Shown: piece after piece, positions 1-7,122 of the stretch
Layout: every line of letters begins with the position of its first letter
Position numbering within the stretch: position 1 is the first letter of the stretch
DNA from: Kineococcus rhizosphaerae
Lineage (GTDB): Bacteria > Actinomycetota > Actinomycetes > Actinomycetales > Kineococcaceae
Length of the DNA: 64,000 nt
NCBI RefSeq assembly: GCF_003002055.1
Contig: NZ_PVZF01000007.1
Coordinates: 248,001-312,000 of the forward strand
Reading direction: 5' to 3'
Translations under genes and position numbers: made by a program
Notes under the pieces: generated by a model
Told to the model about the DNA's origin: nothing
The model's input: only the letters and a program-made list of their open reading frames with translations
Databases searched by the model: none

Positions 1-1
1 C

Positions 2-73
2 GGCGAGGACGGCCACCCGCTACCCGAACCGCTGCTGGTGTCGATCGAACTGTCGGACGTCAGCGTCGCCTGA
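2..73 (+). CDS. C-terminal end of an unidentified protein
   Basis: This is the last 23 codons of a gene that begins outside the window, ending in TGA. The visible tail is acidic and ends in a short beta-like stretch (LSDVSVA). Nothing in it identifies a family. The next gene starts 27 nt later on the same strand and has its own -10-like hexamer, so the two need not be co-transcribed. Confidence 0.55.
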   Translation, partial: GEDGHPLPEPLLVSIELSDVSVA

Positions 74-100
74 CGGCGCGGCGGTGGGCAGACTGGCCCG

Positions 101-988
101 GTGACCGCCCTGGCCGACCGCGTCGAGGAGTTCCAGTCCGCCCCCGTCGCGGCGGCGTTCTTCGTCCTGGCCCACCGCAACGACCTCACCCCCGACGACC
201 TCGCGGACCCGGCCGTCGCCTGCGCGGCCGCGAGCACCGCGCTGCGGGAGCTGAACCCGTGGTCGGGAACGGCGGCGTGGGTCCGGGACGCGGCGGTCGA
301 GGCCGCGCGTCCCCTGCGCTCCCTCGTGCGGGAGGTGCTGTCGGACGAGCGGAACACCTGGTGGCGGGCCCCGGTCCGGGGCGGTTCCCAGCTCCTGCTG
401 ACCGGGCGGGAGGACCGCGGGCCCGAGCCCGCCGACGTGCCGGTGCCGACCGGCCCGGTCGACCCGTGGGAGACGTACGCGCAGAAACCCCTGCGGCCGG
501 TCATCACCTCCACCGAGGTGTCCGGCGGGCCGGTGCGCTCCAGCGCCCATGCTGAACTGGCGTGCGGCCTCAGCGACTGGGACGCGCAGTACCCGGTGCG
601 GGTCCGCCGGCTGCACGTGGACGAGGGGGCGCGCGTGGCGGAGGTGGGGTCGGCGCGGGACTGGCACGACCTCGTGGTGCGCTACGGCGACCCGGCGACG
701 CACCCCGGGTCGAGCACGAACCTGGCATCGGCGTCCGGCCTGGACAACGGCCTGGCTCCGACGTGGAGCGCGGTCGCCGCCGACCTCGACGGGGTCCACC
801 TGAGCTTCGCCGGGTTGCTCAGCGCCCTGTACGTCCCCGTCCACAGCGCCGCCGTCGGGACGACGACGCTGTGGGGGTGGGACTGGGAGTGCACGCACTG
901 GATCCGCCCGGTCCTCACCGTGGTCGAGGAACTGCCCGAACTCGACGACGCCCCCCGCGCCGCCGAGTTCTGGTTGTCGTTCGACTGA
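101..988 (+). CDS. Hypothetical protein, 295 aa
   Basis: An unrecognised soluble protein with no signal peptide or membrane segment. The N-terminal half is helical and Ala/Arg-rich. The C-terminal half is rich in Trp (around WGWDWECTHW near residue 255), which hints at a beta-rich or ligand-binding domain. Homologues in actinobacteria are usually unnamed. The GTG start is chosen because a -10-like hexamer CAGACT (89-94) lies exactly 6 nt before it, suggesting a leaderless transcript. The gene is convergent with the ribosomal protein cluster and ends 3 nt before the rpmJ stop. Codon use matches the neighbours. Confidence 0.75.
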   Translation: MTALADRVEEFQSAPVAAAFFVLAHRNDLTPDDLADPAVACAAASTALRELNPWSGTAAWVRDAAVEAARPLRSLVREVLSDERNTWWRAPVRGGSQLLLTGREDRGPEPADVPVPTGPVDPWETYAQKPLRPVITSTEVSGGPVRSSAHAELACGLSDWDAQYPVRVRRLHVDEGARVAEVGSARDWHDLVVRYGDPATHPGSSTNLASASGLDNGLAPTWSAVAADLDGVHLSFAGLLSALYVPVHSAAVGTTTLWGWDWECTHWIRPVLTVVEELPELDDAPRAAEFWLSFD

Positions 989-991
989 ACG

Positions 992-1114
992 TCAGCCCTG
1001 GCGGGCCTTCCACCGGGGGTTGCGCTTGTTGACGACGAACACCTTGCCGTGCCGCCGGACGACGATGGAGCCGTCCTTGTCCTTCAGCGACCGCAGCGAC
1101 TTCACGACCTTCAC
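992..1114 (-). CDS. rpmJ: 50S ribosomal protein L36, zinc-free (type B) form
   Basis: A 40-aa basic protein with the L36 signature ([33 protein letters not shown] pattern) but none of the Cys/His zinc ligands of the standard L36. It would replace the zinc-containing paralogue in the large subunit under zinc shortage. GTG start with a GGAGG ribosome binding site a few bases upstream. It is the last gene of rpmB-rpmG-rpsN-rpmJ, 10 nt after rpsN. Family assignment is secure; zinc-responsive expression is inferred from the locus. Confidence 0.93.
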   Translation of the reverse strand: MKVVKSLRSLKDKDGSIVVRRHGKVFVVNKRNPRWKARQG

Positions 1115-1124
1115 CCCGAACCTC

Positions 1125-1430
1125 CTACCAGCTCGACTTCGTGACGCCGGGCAGTTCCCCGGCGTGGGCCATCTCCCGCAGCGTGACCCGCGAGACCCCG
1201 AACTTGCGCAGGAACCCCCGCGGCCGTCCGTCGGTGGCGTCGCGGTTGCGCAGCCGGGTGGGGCTCGCGTCGCGCGGCAGCCGCTGGAGCGCGAGCTGCG
1301 CCGCGGCCCGCTCGGCCGCGCCCAGCGCGGGGTCCACCGCCGCCGCCTTCAGGTCCCTGCGGCGGGCGGCGAAGCGTTCGACGACGGCCCGGCGCTGCTC
1401 GTTCCGGGCGATCTTCGACGTCTTCGCCAT
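1125..1430 (-). CDS. rpsN: 30S ribosomal protein S14, zinc-free form
   Basis: A 101-aa S14 of the long, zinc-independent class. It starts [13 protein letters not shown] and carries the conserved [14 protein letters not shown] and [20 protein letters not shown] end, with no CxxC pairs. S14 binds 16S rRNA in the 30S head. Its start codon overlaps the stop of rpmG by one base (TGATG), so translation is coupled. Actinobacteria usually encode a short zinc-binding S14 in the main ribosomal operon; this copy belongs to a set of zinc-sparing paralogues. Confidence 0.95.
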   Translation of the reverse strand: MAKTSKIARNEQRRAVVERFAARRRDLKAAAVDPALGAAERAAAQLALQRLPRDASPTRLRNRDATDGRPRGFLRKFGVSRVTLREMAHAGELPGVTKSSW

Positions 1431-1597
1431 CAGCGTTCCTCGCGGAACTCGACGTGCTGGCGCACGACGGGGTCGAACTTGCGGACGACCATGCGGTCGG
1501 GGTCGTTGCGGCGGTTCTTGCGGGTGACGTAGGTGTACCCGGTCCCCGCGGTCGACCTCAGCTTGATCACCGGACGGACGTCGGCGGACTTCGCCAT
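1430..1597 (-). CDS. rpmG: 50S ribosomal protein L33, zinc-free form
   Basis: A 55-aa protein with the L33 pattern ([21 protein letters not shown] and [16 protein letters not shown]). It lacks all four Cys of zinc-binding L33, so it is the C-minus paralogue. The ATG start lies directly at the rpmB stop, and the end overlaps rpsN by one base, so rpmB, rpmG and rpsN form one translationally coupled transcript. Its role is zinc-independent substitution in the 50S E-site region, inferred from family knowledge. Confidence 0.95.
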   Translation of the reverse strand: MAKSADVRPVIKLRSTAGTGYTYVTRKNRRNDPDRMVVRKFDPVVRQHVEFREER

Positions 1598-1833
1598 CAG
1601 ATGCGCTCCCCTCGCGCTCGGATCTGCGCCACCACGGACTCGATGCCCTGGCGGTCGATGGTCTTGATGCCCCGCGCCGACACGGTCAGCGTGACCGTGC
1701 GCCCCAGCGAGGGCACGTAGTACTTCCTGGCCTGGAGGTTGGGGTCCCAGCGCCGGCTGGTCCGGCGGTGCGAGTGCGAGACGGACTTCCCGAACCCGGG
1801 TCGTGCCCCCGTCACCTGGCATCGAGCCGACAC
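1597..1833 (-). CDS. rpmB: 50S ribosomal protein L28, zinc-sparing form
   Basis: A 78-aa L28 with the typical start ([28 protein letters not shown]) and only one Cys, so no complete zinc site. The start is GTG (1831-1833) with an AGAGGAG ribosome binding site. It is the first gene of the minus-strand cluster and is divergent from the L31 type B gene. A Zur-like dyad lies in the gap. This arrangement (rpmE2 opposite rpmB-rpmG-rpsN) is the classical zinc-starvation locus of high-GC Gram-positives. Confidence 0.95.
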   Translation of the reverse strand: MSARCQVTGARPGFGKSVSHSHRRTSRRWDPNLQARKYYVPSLGRTVTLTVSARGIKTIDRQGIESVVAQIRARGERI

Positions 1834-1879
1834 GTCATCTCCTCTGGTCGCCGTACGGTCTGTGCAACACTATCGCGAC

Positions 1880-1894
1880 TGACAATCATTCCCG
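1880..1894. promoter_or_regulatory. Candidate Zur operator
   Basis: An imperfect 7-1-7 dyad, TGACAATCATTCCCG, with the strongest symmetry in the core AAT-C-ATT. It lies in the 77-bp gap between divergent rpmB and rpmE2. The core and the placement resemble actinobacterial Zur boxes, whose repression by zinc-bound Zur would keep all five zinc-free ribosomal genes off in zinc-replete cells. Match quality is moderate and is based on memory of the consensus. Confidence 0.55.
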
Positions 1895-1910
1895 ACACGA
1901 GGAGCCCGTC

Positions 1911-2164
1911 GTGCGTCCCGACCTCCACCCCGCCTACGGCGACGTCGTCTTCCGCGACCGCTCCGCCGGCACCGCGTTCCTGGCGGGGTCCACGCTCGTG
2001 AGCCGCCCCGACCTGCCGACGACCACGTGGACCGACGGGGCACGTACCCCGTCGTGGACGTCGACGTGTCCGCCGCCAGCCACCCGTTCTGGACCGGCAC
2101 CGCCCGCGTGCTCGACACCGAGGGCCGCATCGAGAAGTTCCGCCGCCGCTACACCAGGGGCTGA
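1911..2164 (+). pseudogene. rpmE2: 50S ribosomal protein L31 type B with a frameshift
   Basis: From GTG 1911 (GAGGAG site upstream) the frame gives [19 protein letters not shown] up to WTDG, as expected for zinc-free L31. Near 2036-2042 the frame breaks. The rest of the protein ([19 protein letters not shown] ... [12 protein letters not shown], stop 2162-2164) continues in the -1 frame, as if one base were missing after DG. Either this is a sequencing or assembly error or the gene is truly broken. No convincing slippery heptamer is visible, so programmed shifting is unlikely. It sits opposite the zinc-free ribosomal cluster, which supports its identity. Confidence 0.85.
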
Positions 2165-2179
2165 CTGCCCGCCGCGCGG

Positions 2180-2599
2180 CTACAGAGCCGCCACGAACCG
2201 GCGCTGGCCCGGCGTCTCGACGGCGCGCCGGTCGTAGCGGGCGCGCACCCACGCCACCGCCTCCGGCGCCGGGACCCCGTCGAGCACCGCCAGCACGGCC
2301 AGCGCCGTCCCCGTCCGGCCCCGGCCCCCCGCGCACGCCAGTTCCACCCGCTGCGTCGCCGACCGCTCCAGCACCTCGGCCAGCACCGCGCGCAGCTCCG
2401 CCGGGTCGGCCGGCAGCCGGAAGTCCGGCCACCGGACCCACCGCGAGGGCCAGTCGACCTCCGACGGGCGCCGCCCCAGCAGGTGCACCGCGAACTCCGG
2501 CAGGTCCCCCGCCGGCAGCGGCCGGCGCAGCCCACGCCCCCGCACGCGCCGCCCCGACGGCAGCTCCACGACCCCGGCCGCGCCCGCCTCCCACGTCAC
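2180..2599 (-). CDS. Small protein-tyrosine / dual-specificity phosphatase
   Basis: A 139-aa protein containing the phosphatase P-loop CAGGRGRTG (CX5R, near residue 90), which holds the catalytic Cys and phosphate-binding Arg. An upstream WPDF motif may supply the general-acid Asp. The fold is that of short cysteine phosphatases found alone in actinobacteria. The substrate is unknown and could be phosphotyrosine or a small phosphorylated metabolite. The GTG start lies 7 nt after a GAGGGT hexamer that is the reverse strand of the neighbour's -10, so both genes seem to share one symmetric promoter core. Confidence 0.8.
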   Translation of the reverse strand: MTWEAGAAGVVELPSGRRVRGRGLRRPLPAGDLPEFAVHLLGRRPSEVDWPSRWVRWPDFRLPADPAELRAVLAEVLERSATQRVELACAGGRGRTGTALAVLAVLDGVPAPEAVAWVRARYDRRAVETPGQRRFVAAL

Positions 2600-2605
2600 G
2601 GGAAC

Positions 2606-2612
2606 TACCCTC
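2606..2612. promoter_or_regulatory. Shared bidirectional -10 element
   Basis: TACCCTC reads TACCCT on the plus strand (6 nt before GTG 2618) and GAGGGT on the minus strand (7 nt before GTG 2599). Only 18 nt separate the two start codons, so both divergent genes would have to use overlapping -10 hexamers and leaderless starts. Inferred from spacing only. Confidence 0.45.
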
Positions 2613-2617
2613 GCACC

Positions 2618-3187
2618 GTGACCGGAGGATCGTGGCGCCCCCAGCGCGCCGCCGCCCTGACCCTGGTCACCGTCGTCCTCGCCGTCGGCGCCCACGCCGC
2701 CGCCGGGGGGATGCTCCCCTCCCCCTGGGTCCTGCTCGCGCTGACCGTCCCCACGGCCTGCGCGGCCACCGCGCTCACCCGCCGGCGCCGGACGGCCCCC
2801 ACCACGCTGCTGGCCCTGGGCGCCGGGCAGCTCGGTCTCCACGAGGCGCTCGCGCTCGGCGGCGGTGCCTGCACCGCCACCGCGACCGGTCACCACACCG
2901 TCGCGATGGCCTGCGGCGCGACGGCCCACCACGACCCCGGCACGGGGATGCTGCTCGCGCACGTCCTCGCGACGCTGCTGACCGGGCTGCTGCTGGCCCG
3001 CGGCGAACAGCTCCTCGGGGCCGTCCTGGCCCGGCTCGCGTTCGCGTTCCCCCGGCTGCGGGCCACGACCCCGGTCGTGCGCCCCCGGTTGCCCCGTGCC
3101 GCGGAACGCCGGGTCCGACCCCGCCTCGTCGACGCCCGCGTCCCCGCCCGCCGCGGGCCACCGGCGCTCGCGCGCGCGACCGCCTGA
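2618..3187 (+). CDS. Small integral membrane protein with a His/Cys-rich loop
   Basis: A 189-aa protein with about four hydrophobic segments (roughly residues 10-30, 33-55, 62-82 and 107-130). Between the third and fourth is a loop rich in possible metal ligands: HEALALGGGAC and HHTVAMACGATAHHD. The C-terminal tail is Arg/Pro-rich and probably cytoplasmic. It precedes the CopD-CtaG fusion by 70 nt on the same strand. The loop and the neighbour suggest a role in copper handling, but the family is not recognised. Start GTG 2618 is supported by TACCCT 6 nt upstream. Confidence 0.7.
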   Translation: MTGGSWRPQRAAALTLVTVVLAVGAHAAAGGMLPSPWVLLALTVPTACAATALTRRRRTAPTTLLALGAGQLGLHEALALGGGACTATATGHHTVAMACGATAHHDPGTGMLLAHVLATLLTGLLLARGEQLLGAVLARLAFAFPRLRATTPVVRPRLPRAAERRVRPRLVDARVPARRGPPALARATA

Positions 3188-3257
3188 CGGGACCCGACCC
3201 GCCGAGGGAGTCGCACGCGCCCACCCGCGCCACGACCACCCTCGACGGAAGAACCCC

Positions 3258-5222
3258 GTGGACCACTCCCCGAAGCTCCTCGTCCTCGCCGTGCCCGGCG
3301 CCCTCCTCGCCGTCGTCGGCGGCCTCGCCCTGACGGGCTCGCTGGCCGCGACCGACCTGCTCGACCCCGGACCGTTCGTCCGGTACGCCCTGCCCCTGGC
3401 CCGCACCCTCCACGACCTCGCGGCCGCCCTCACCGTCGGGCTCCTCGTCCTGACGGCCGTCGCCCTGCCCGGCGGCCGGGCCGTCGAGGGCGAGGCCCGG
3501 ACCGTGCGCACCGCCGCCCTGCGGTACGCCGCGGTCGCCGCCACGACCTGGCTCGCCGCCGCCGCCGCGACCCTCGTCCTCACCTACGCCGACGTCGCCG
3601 GGACACCGCTGGGCAGCCCCGGGTTCACGTCCCAGTTCTGGTTCTTCCTCACCGACCTCGACCTCGGCCGGTCCCTGCTCGCCTCCGCGCTCGGCGTGCT
3701 GGTCGTCGCCGTCGGGTGCTGGCTCGTGCGCAGCCTGACGACGGTCGGGATCCTCGCCGCGCTGTCGCTGGCCGCGCTGCTCCCGCTGGGCCTGGCCGGT
3801 CACGCGGCCGGCACGAACGACCACTCCCTCGCCGTCGACGGTCTCGTCCTGCACCTGCTCGGCGTGTGCGTGTGGGCCGGCGGGCTGGCCGCGCTGGTCC
3901 TCCTGCACCGCCGGCTCGGGCGGCACCTGGGCGACGTGGCGACCCGCTACTCCTGGCTCGCCGGGGCGTGCTTCGCGGTCGTCGCGCTCTCCGGCGTCGT
4001 CAACGCCTGGCTGCGCGTCGGGTCCTGGGACGGGCTGCTGACCCGGTACGGGGCGCTGGTCGTCGTCAAGTCCGCGGCGCTCGTCGTCCTCGGGGTCGCG
4101 GGCTGGCGCCAGCGCACGCACGTCCTGCCCCGCCTGGCCGAGCGGCCCGGGGCCTTCGTGCGGCTGGCCGTCACCGAGGTGGTCGTCATGGGTGTCACGT
4201 TCGGCGCCTCGGTGGCCCTGTCCCGCAGCGCGCCGCCCGTCCCGCAGACCGCGTCGGGCCCCGGCGCCCAGCTGGAGGCGCTGCTCGGTTTCCCGCCGCC
4301 GCCGGCGTTCTCCCCCGCGAAGCTGCTCACCGAGTGGCACCTCGCGTCGTTCTGGTTCCTCGTCGCCGCCACCCTCGCGGGGTCCTACGTCGCCGGGGTC
4401 CGGCGCCTGCGCCGCCGCGGGGACCGCTGGCCCGTGCTGTCGACCGTCTCCTGGCTGGCCGGCTGCGCGCTGCTGGTCTACCTGACCAGCGGCGCCCCCG
4501 CGCTCTACGGCAAGCTCACGTTCTCCGGCCACATGGTGCAGCACATGAGCCTGACGATGGTCGTCCCGCCGCTGCTCGTCCTCGGCGCACCGATGACGCT
4601 CGCGCTGCGCGCGGCGACCGCCCGGCACGACGGTTCCCGCGGTCTGCGGGAGTGGGTGCTCGCGCTGACGGCCTCGCCGTGGCTGCGGTTCTTCGGCAAC
4701 CCCGTCGTCGCGGCCGTCGTGTTCGCGGGCAGCCTCTACGCTTTTTACTACACCGGGTTGTTCCAGCAGGCGCTGCTCACGCACACCGGTCACACGCTGA
4801 TGACGGCGCACTTCCTGCTGTCGGGGTACGTGTTCTGCTGGGTGCTCGTGGGCCGCGATCCCGGCCCGCACCGGCCGCCGTACCCGCTGCGGTTGCTGCT
4901 GCTGCTCGTCACCCTGTCGTTCCACGCGTTCTTCGGCGTGGCGCTCATGTCGAGCTCGCAGGTCCTCGCCCCCGCCTGGTGGCACGCCCTCGGGCGCACC
5001 GACGACGCCGCCCTGCTCGCCGACCAGCACGTCGGCGGCGGGGTCGCCTGGGGCACCGGCGACATCCCCACCGCCGTCCTCGCGATCGGGCTGGCCCTGG
5101 CCTGGGCCCGTTCGGACGAGCGCGAGGCGCGGCGGAAGGACCGCAAGGGCGACCGCGACGGCGACGCCGAGCTCGCCGCCTACAACGAGCGGCTCGCCGC
5201 CCTGGCCCGCCGCGAGGAGTGA
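3258..5222 (+). CDS. CopD-CtaG fusion membrane protein (copper / cytochrome oxidase assembly)
   Basis: A 654-aa polytopic protein. The first ~300 residues resemble the CopD copper-resistance domain, with His-bearing helices such as [13 protein letters not shown] and a VLHLLGVCVWAGGL helix. Residues ~340-610 match caa3_CtaG, with GHMVQHM near residue 424 and HTLMTAHFLLSGYVF. CtaG-type proteins help deliver copper to cytochrome c oxidase, and CopD is linked to copper uptake. The tail is charged (Lys/Arg/Asp repeats). Start GTG 3258 was chosen because the first transmembrane helix follows at once. The same fusion is common in actinobacteria. It ends 4 nt from the convergent lipoprotein gene. Confidence 0.9.
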   Translation: MDHSPKLLVLAVPGALLAVVGGLALTGSLAATDLLDPGPFVRYALPLARTLHDLAAALTVGLLVLTAVALPGGRAVEGEARTVRTAALRYAAVAATTWLAAAAATLVLTYADVAGTPLGSPGFTSQFWFFLTDLDLGRSLLASALGVLVVAVGCWLVRSLTTVGILAALSLAALLPLGLAGHAAGTNDHSLAVDGLVLHLLGVCVWAGGLAALVLLHRRLGRHLGDVATRYSWLAGACFAVVALSGVVNAWLRVGSWDGLLTRYGALVVVKSAALVVLGVAGWRQRTHVLPRLAERPGAFVRLAVTEVVVMGVTFGASVALSRSAPPVPQTASGPGAQLEALLGFPPPPAFSPAKLLTEWHLASFWFLVAATLAGSYVAGVRRLRRRGDRWPVLSTVSWLAGCALLVYLTSGAPALYGKLTFSGHMVQHMSLTMVVPPLLVLGAPMTLALRAATARHDGSRGLREWVLALTASPWLRFFGNPVVAAVVFAGSLYAFYYTGLFQQALLTHTGHTLMTAHFLLSGYVFCWVLVGRDPGPHRPPYPLRLLLLLVTLSFHAFFGVALMSSSQVLAPAWWHALGRTDDAALLADQHVGGGVAWGTGDIPTAVLAIGLALAWARSDEREARRKDRKGDRDGDAELAAYNERLAALARREE

Positions 5223-5226
5223 GACC

Positions 5227-6012
5227 TCACGCCGGTTCCTTCGCGACCGCGGAGTCCGGGACGTCCCCGCACGTCGCGCCGCGGGCGGCCCGCACCGCGG
5301 GGTCGTCGGCCGCCAGGCCCGTCCCGACGGTGGTCTTCGCGCCGTTCTCCGCGACCGCGTGCTCGGCGCTCACGGTGACCTCCGTGCGCGTCACGGTGAA
5401 CCGGTCCGCGGCGTCGGCAGTGGCGTTCTCGCCGTACAGGCGCCCGTCGGTGCAGGTCAGGCCGGTGCCGTAGTCGGTGAACCCGAGGCTGAAGGAGTAC
5501 GGCTGCCCCGTCACGCCCTTCACCTCGACCAGGCCCGGGTTCTCGACGCGGTACACGTACAGCTGCACCGAGCGGCCCGTGTTCAGGAACACCGTCGGGG
5601 CGCCGGAAGCCAGGACCGCGGCCGAGGCCGTCGCGGACTGCGGTGCGGCGGAGCTGAACTCGACCACCGACCCGCCGTGCGACGTCGTCGCGACGCCGAG
5701 TTCGCGCTTGCCGCCGACGTCGGCGAGCCACAGGGTGTCGGGTTTCCCGTCGCCGTCGAGGTCGACCGTCGTCGCGGTGCCGGCGCCCGCGGGGATCTGC
5801 GCCGCGGGGGACGTGGGGGCCTTCGGGGTGCTGCTCGCGGAGGTCGTGGCGGAGGTGGTGGCCGACGTGGTGGCCGCCGCGCTGGTCGTGGCGGCGGCGC
5901 TGCTCGTGCTCGTGCCCGGGGTCGTGCCCGGCGCACCGGCCGCCGTCCCGGAGTCCGAGCAGGCCGCGGTCAGGGTGAGAGCGGCCAGGGCGAGCAGTGG
6001 GGTGGTGCGCAT
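5227..6012 (-). CDS. Secreted lipoprotein with an FG-GAP/VCBS-like segment
   Basis: A 261-aa precursor starting MRTTPLLALAALTLTAAC. The lipobox LTAAC puts the lipid-anchored Cys at residue 18. A Ser/Thr/Ala low-complexity linker (residues ~30-75, repeats of TTSA) follows, as in surface lipoproteins. A calcium-like motif VDLDGDGKPDTLWLAD then resembles FG-GAP/VCBS blades, but only one copy is clear. Function is unknown; it is probably exposed on the outer face of the membrane. ATG 6012 is preferred over upstream in-frame ATGs because it begins the signal peptide and has AGGAACGAC before it. Confidence 0.8.
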   Translation of the reverse strand: MRTTPLLALAALTLTAACSDSGTAAGAPGTTPGTSTSSAAATTSAAATTSATTSATTSASSTPKAPTSPAAQIPAGAGTATTVDLDGDGKPDTLWLADVGGKRELGVATTSHGGSVVEFSSAAPQSATASAAVLASGAPTVFLNTGRSVQLYVYRVENPGLVEVKGVTGQPYSFSLGFTDYGTGLTCTDGRLYGENATADAADRFTVTRTEVTVSAEHAVAENGAKTTVGTGLAADDPAVRAARGATCGDVPDSAVAKEPA

Positions 6013-6126
6013 GTCGTTCCTCCCGGTGGTGCGTCCGACACTCGGAGGACGCACGGCTGCCCCGGAACGTTACGCCTCGACCTCGGCGGGGAGGCGCGGT
6101 GTCGGACCTCCCCCGCACCTCGGGGT

Positions 6127-6741
6127 TCACACGGGTGGTCTCCACGGCTGGAGCTCGTGCGACAGCCACACCAGTTCCGGGTCGAGACCGCGCACCAGCC
6201 GCTGACCCTCGCTGCGCGGATCGTCCAGCTCCCCGGAGAAGACGGCCGTGTCACCGCAGACGACCTGCGGGCGCCCACCGGTCTCGACGACGACGACCTG
6301 CGAGCCGGGGGTGTGCCCCGGGGCGGGCAGCAGTCGCAGGCCCGGCAGCACCTCCAGCTCCCCGTCGACCGGGACGTACTCCACGCCGGGCGCCTGGACC
6401 CACTCGCGGACGGTGGGGACGGCCCCGGAGCGGACGTCGTCGAGTTCGCGGCGCTGGACGTGGACGGGCCGGCCGGTGAAGAGGTGGTTCCCGCCGCAGT
6501 GGTCGAAGTGCAGGTGGGTGTTGACGACGAGGTCGATGGAGTCCACGCCGACCTCGTCCTGCCAGCCGGGCACCAACCGGGGGTCGAGGTCGGCCGCCGC
6601 CGGGTGCAGCCGCGTCAGGCCGGTGTCGACCAGCACGCGCGCGTCGGGGTGCTCGACGACGTGGACGACGACGGGCATCCGTTCGCCGTCGGCGAGGAGC
6701 TCGGCCACGAGGACCGGTCGGATGAGGGCGGGTGCGGCCAT
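6127..6741 (-). CDS. MBL-fold metallo-hydrolase (lactonase-like)
   Basis: A 204-aa metallo-beta-lactamase-fold enzyme. The zinc-binding motif HLHFDHCGG is at residues 76-84 (H76, H78, D80, H81). Further ligands are likely in APGHTPGS (His near 141) and CGDT. Length and motif order fit the AttM/AiiA-like lactonase group, but the family is broad, and lactone, thioester or other ester substrates are all possible. No signal peptide. GGGAGAGA upstream of ATG serves as ribosome binding site. Stands alone. Confidence 0.85.
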   Translation of the reverse strand: MAAPALIRPVLVAELLADGERMPVVVHVVEHPDARVLVDTGLTRLHPAAADLDPRLVPGWQDEVGVDSIDLVVNTHLHFDHCGGNHLFTGRPVHVQRRELDDVRSGAVPTVREWVQAPGVEYVPVDGELEVLPGLRLLPAPGHTPGSQVVVVETGGRPQVVCGDTAVFSGELDDPRSEGQRLVRGLDPELVWLSHELQPWRPPV

Positions 6742-7122
6742 CGTCTCTCCCTGGTGTCGGTGTCCTGCTGGTGCGGGTCGTGGCGGGAGGACTGCGCGGA
6801 GGGACGGAAGTCATCGCTGCGGCGTGGCGCTCCTCGAAACGTCCGCCGGGCCCGGCACGCCGGAGGGGTGCTTCGAGGCTGCCACTGGAGTTTTCCCGGC
6901 TGCCGTCCACGGGCTGCGTCTCGATGCAGGGGACCCGCCTGTCGTCAGCGGTGGGGCGGGCACCGTGGGCCACGGCGCTCCCCCGCACTCGTCGCGACGC
7001 TGCCGGCCGACCCGTTGGTCGCGGTGCGCGAGAGTTCGTCGTTGTTCTCCCCTTCACGCTCCGTGACGATTAGGCTGTCCGCAGCACCTGCGAAACCTGT
7101 GGCACCGATCGAAGGAGTCGAG
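6742..7122. other. Noncoding gap between divergent genes
   Basis: About 380 bp separate the MBL gene from the tail-fibre-like gene. No credible small gene was seen. A possible -10, TAGGCT (7070-7075), lies about 48 nt before the downstream start, giving a leader with GAAGGAG just before the ATG. No clear operator or hairpin stands out. Confidence 0.5.

Noticed and set aside
1911-2164. Programmed frameshifting in rpmE2
   Set aside because: No slippery heptamer or downstream structure was seen, and the family does not use recoding.
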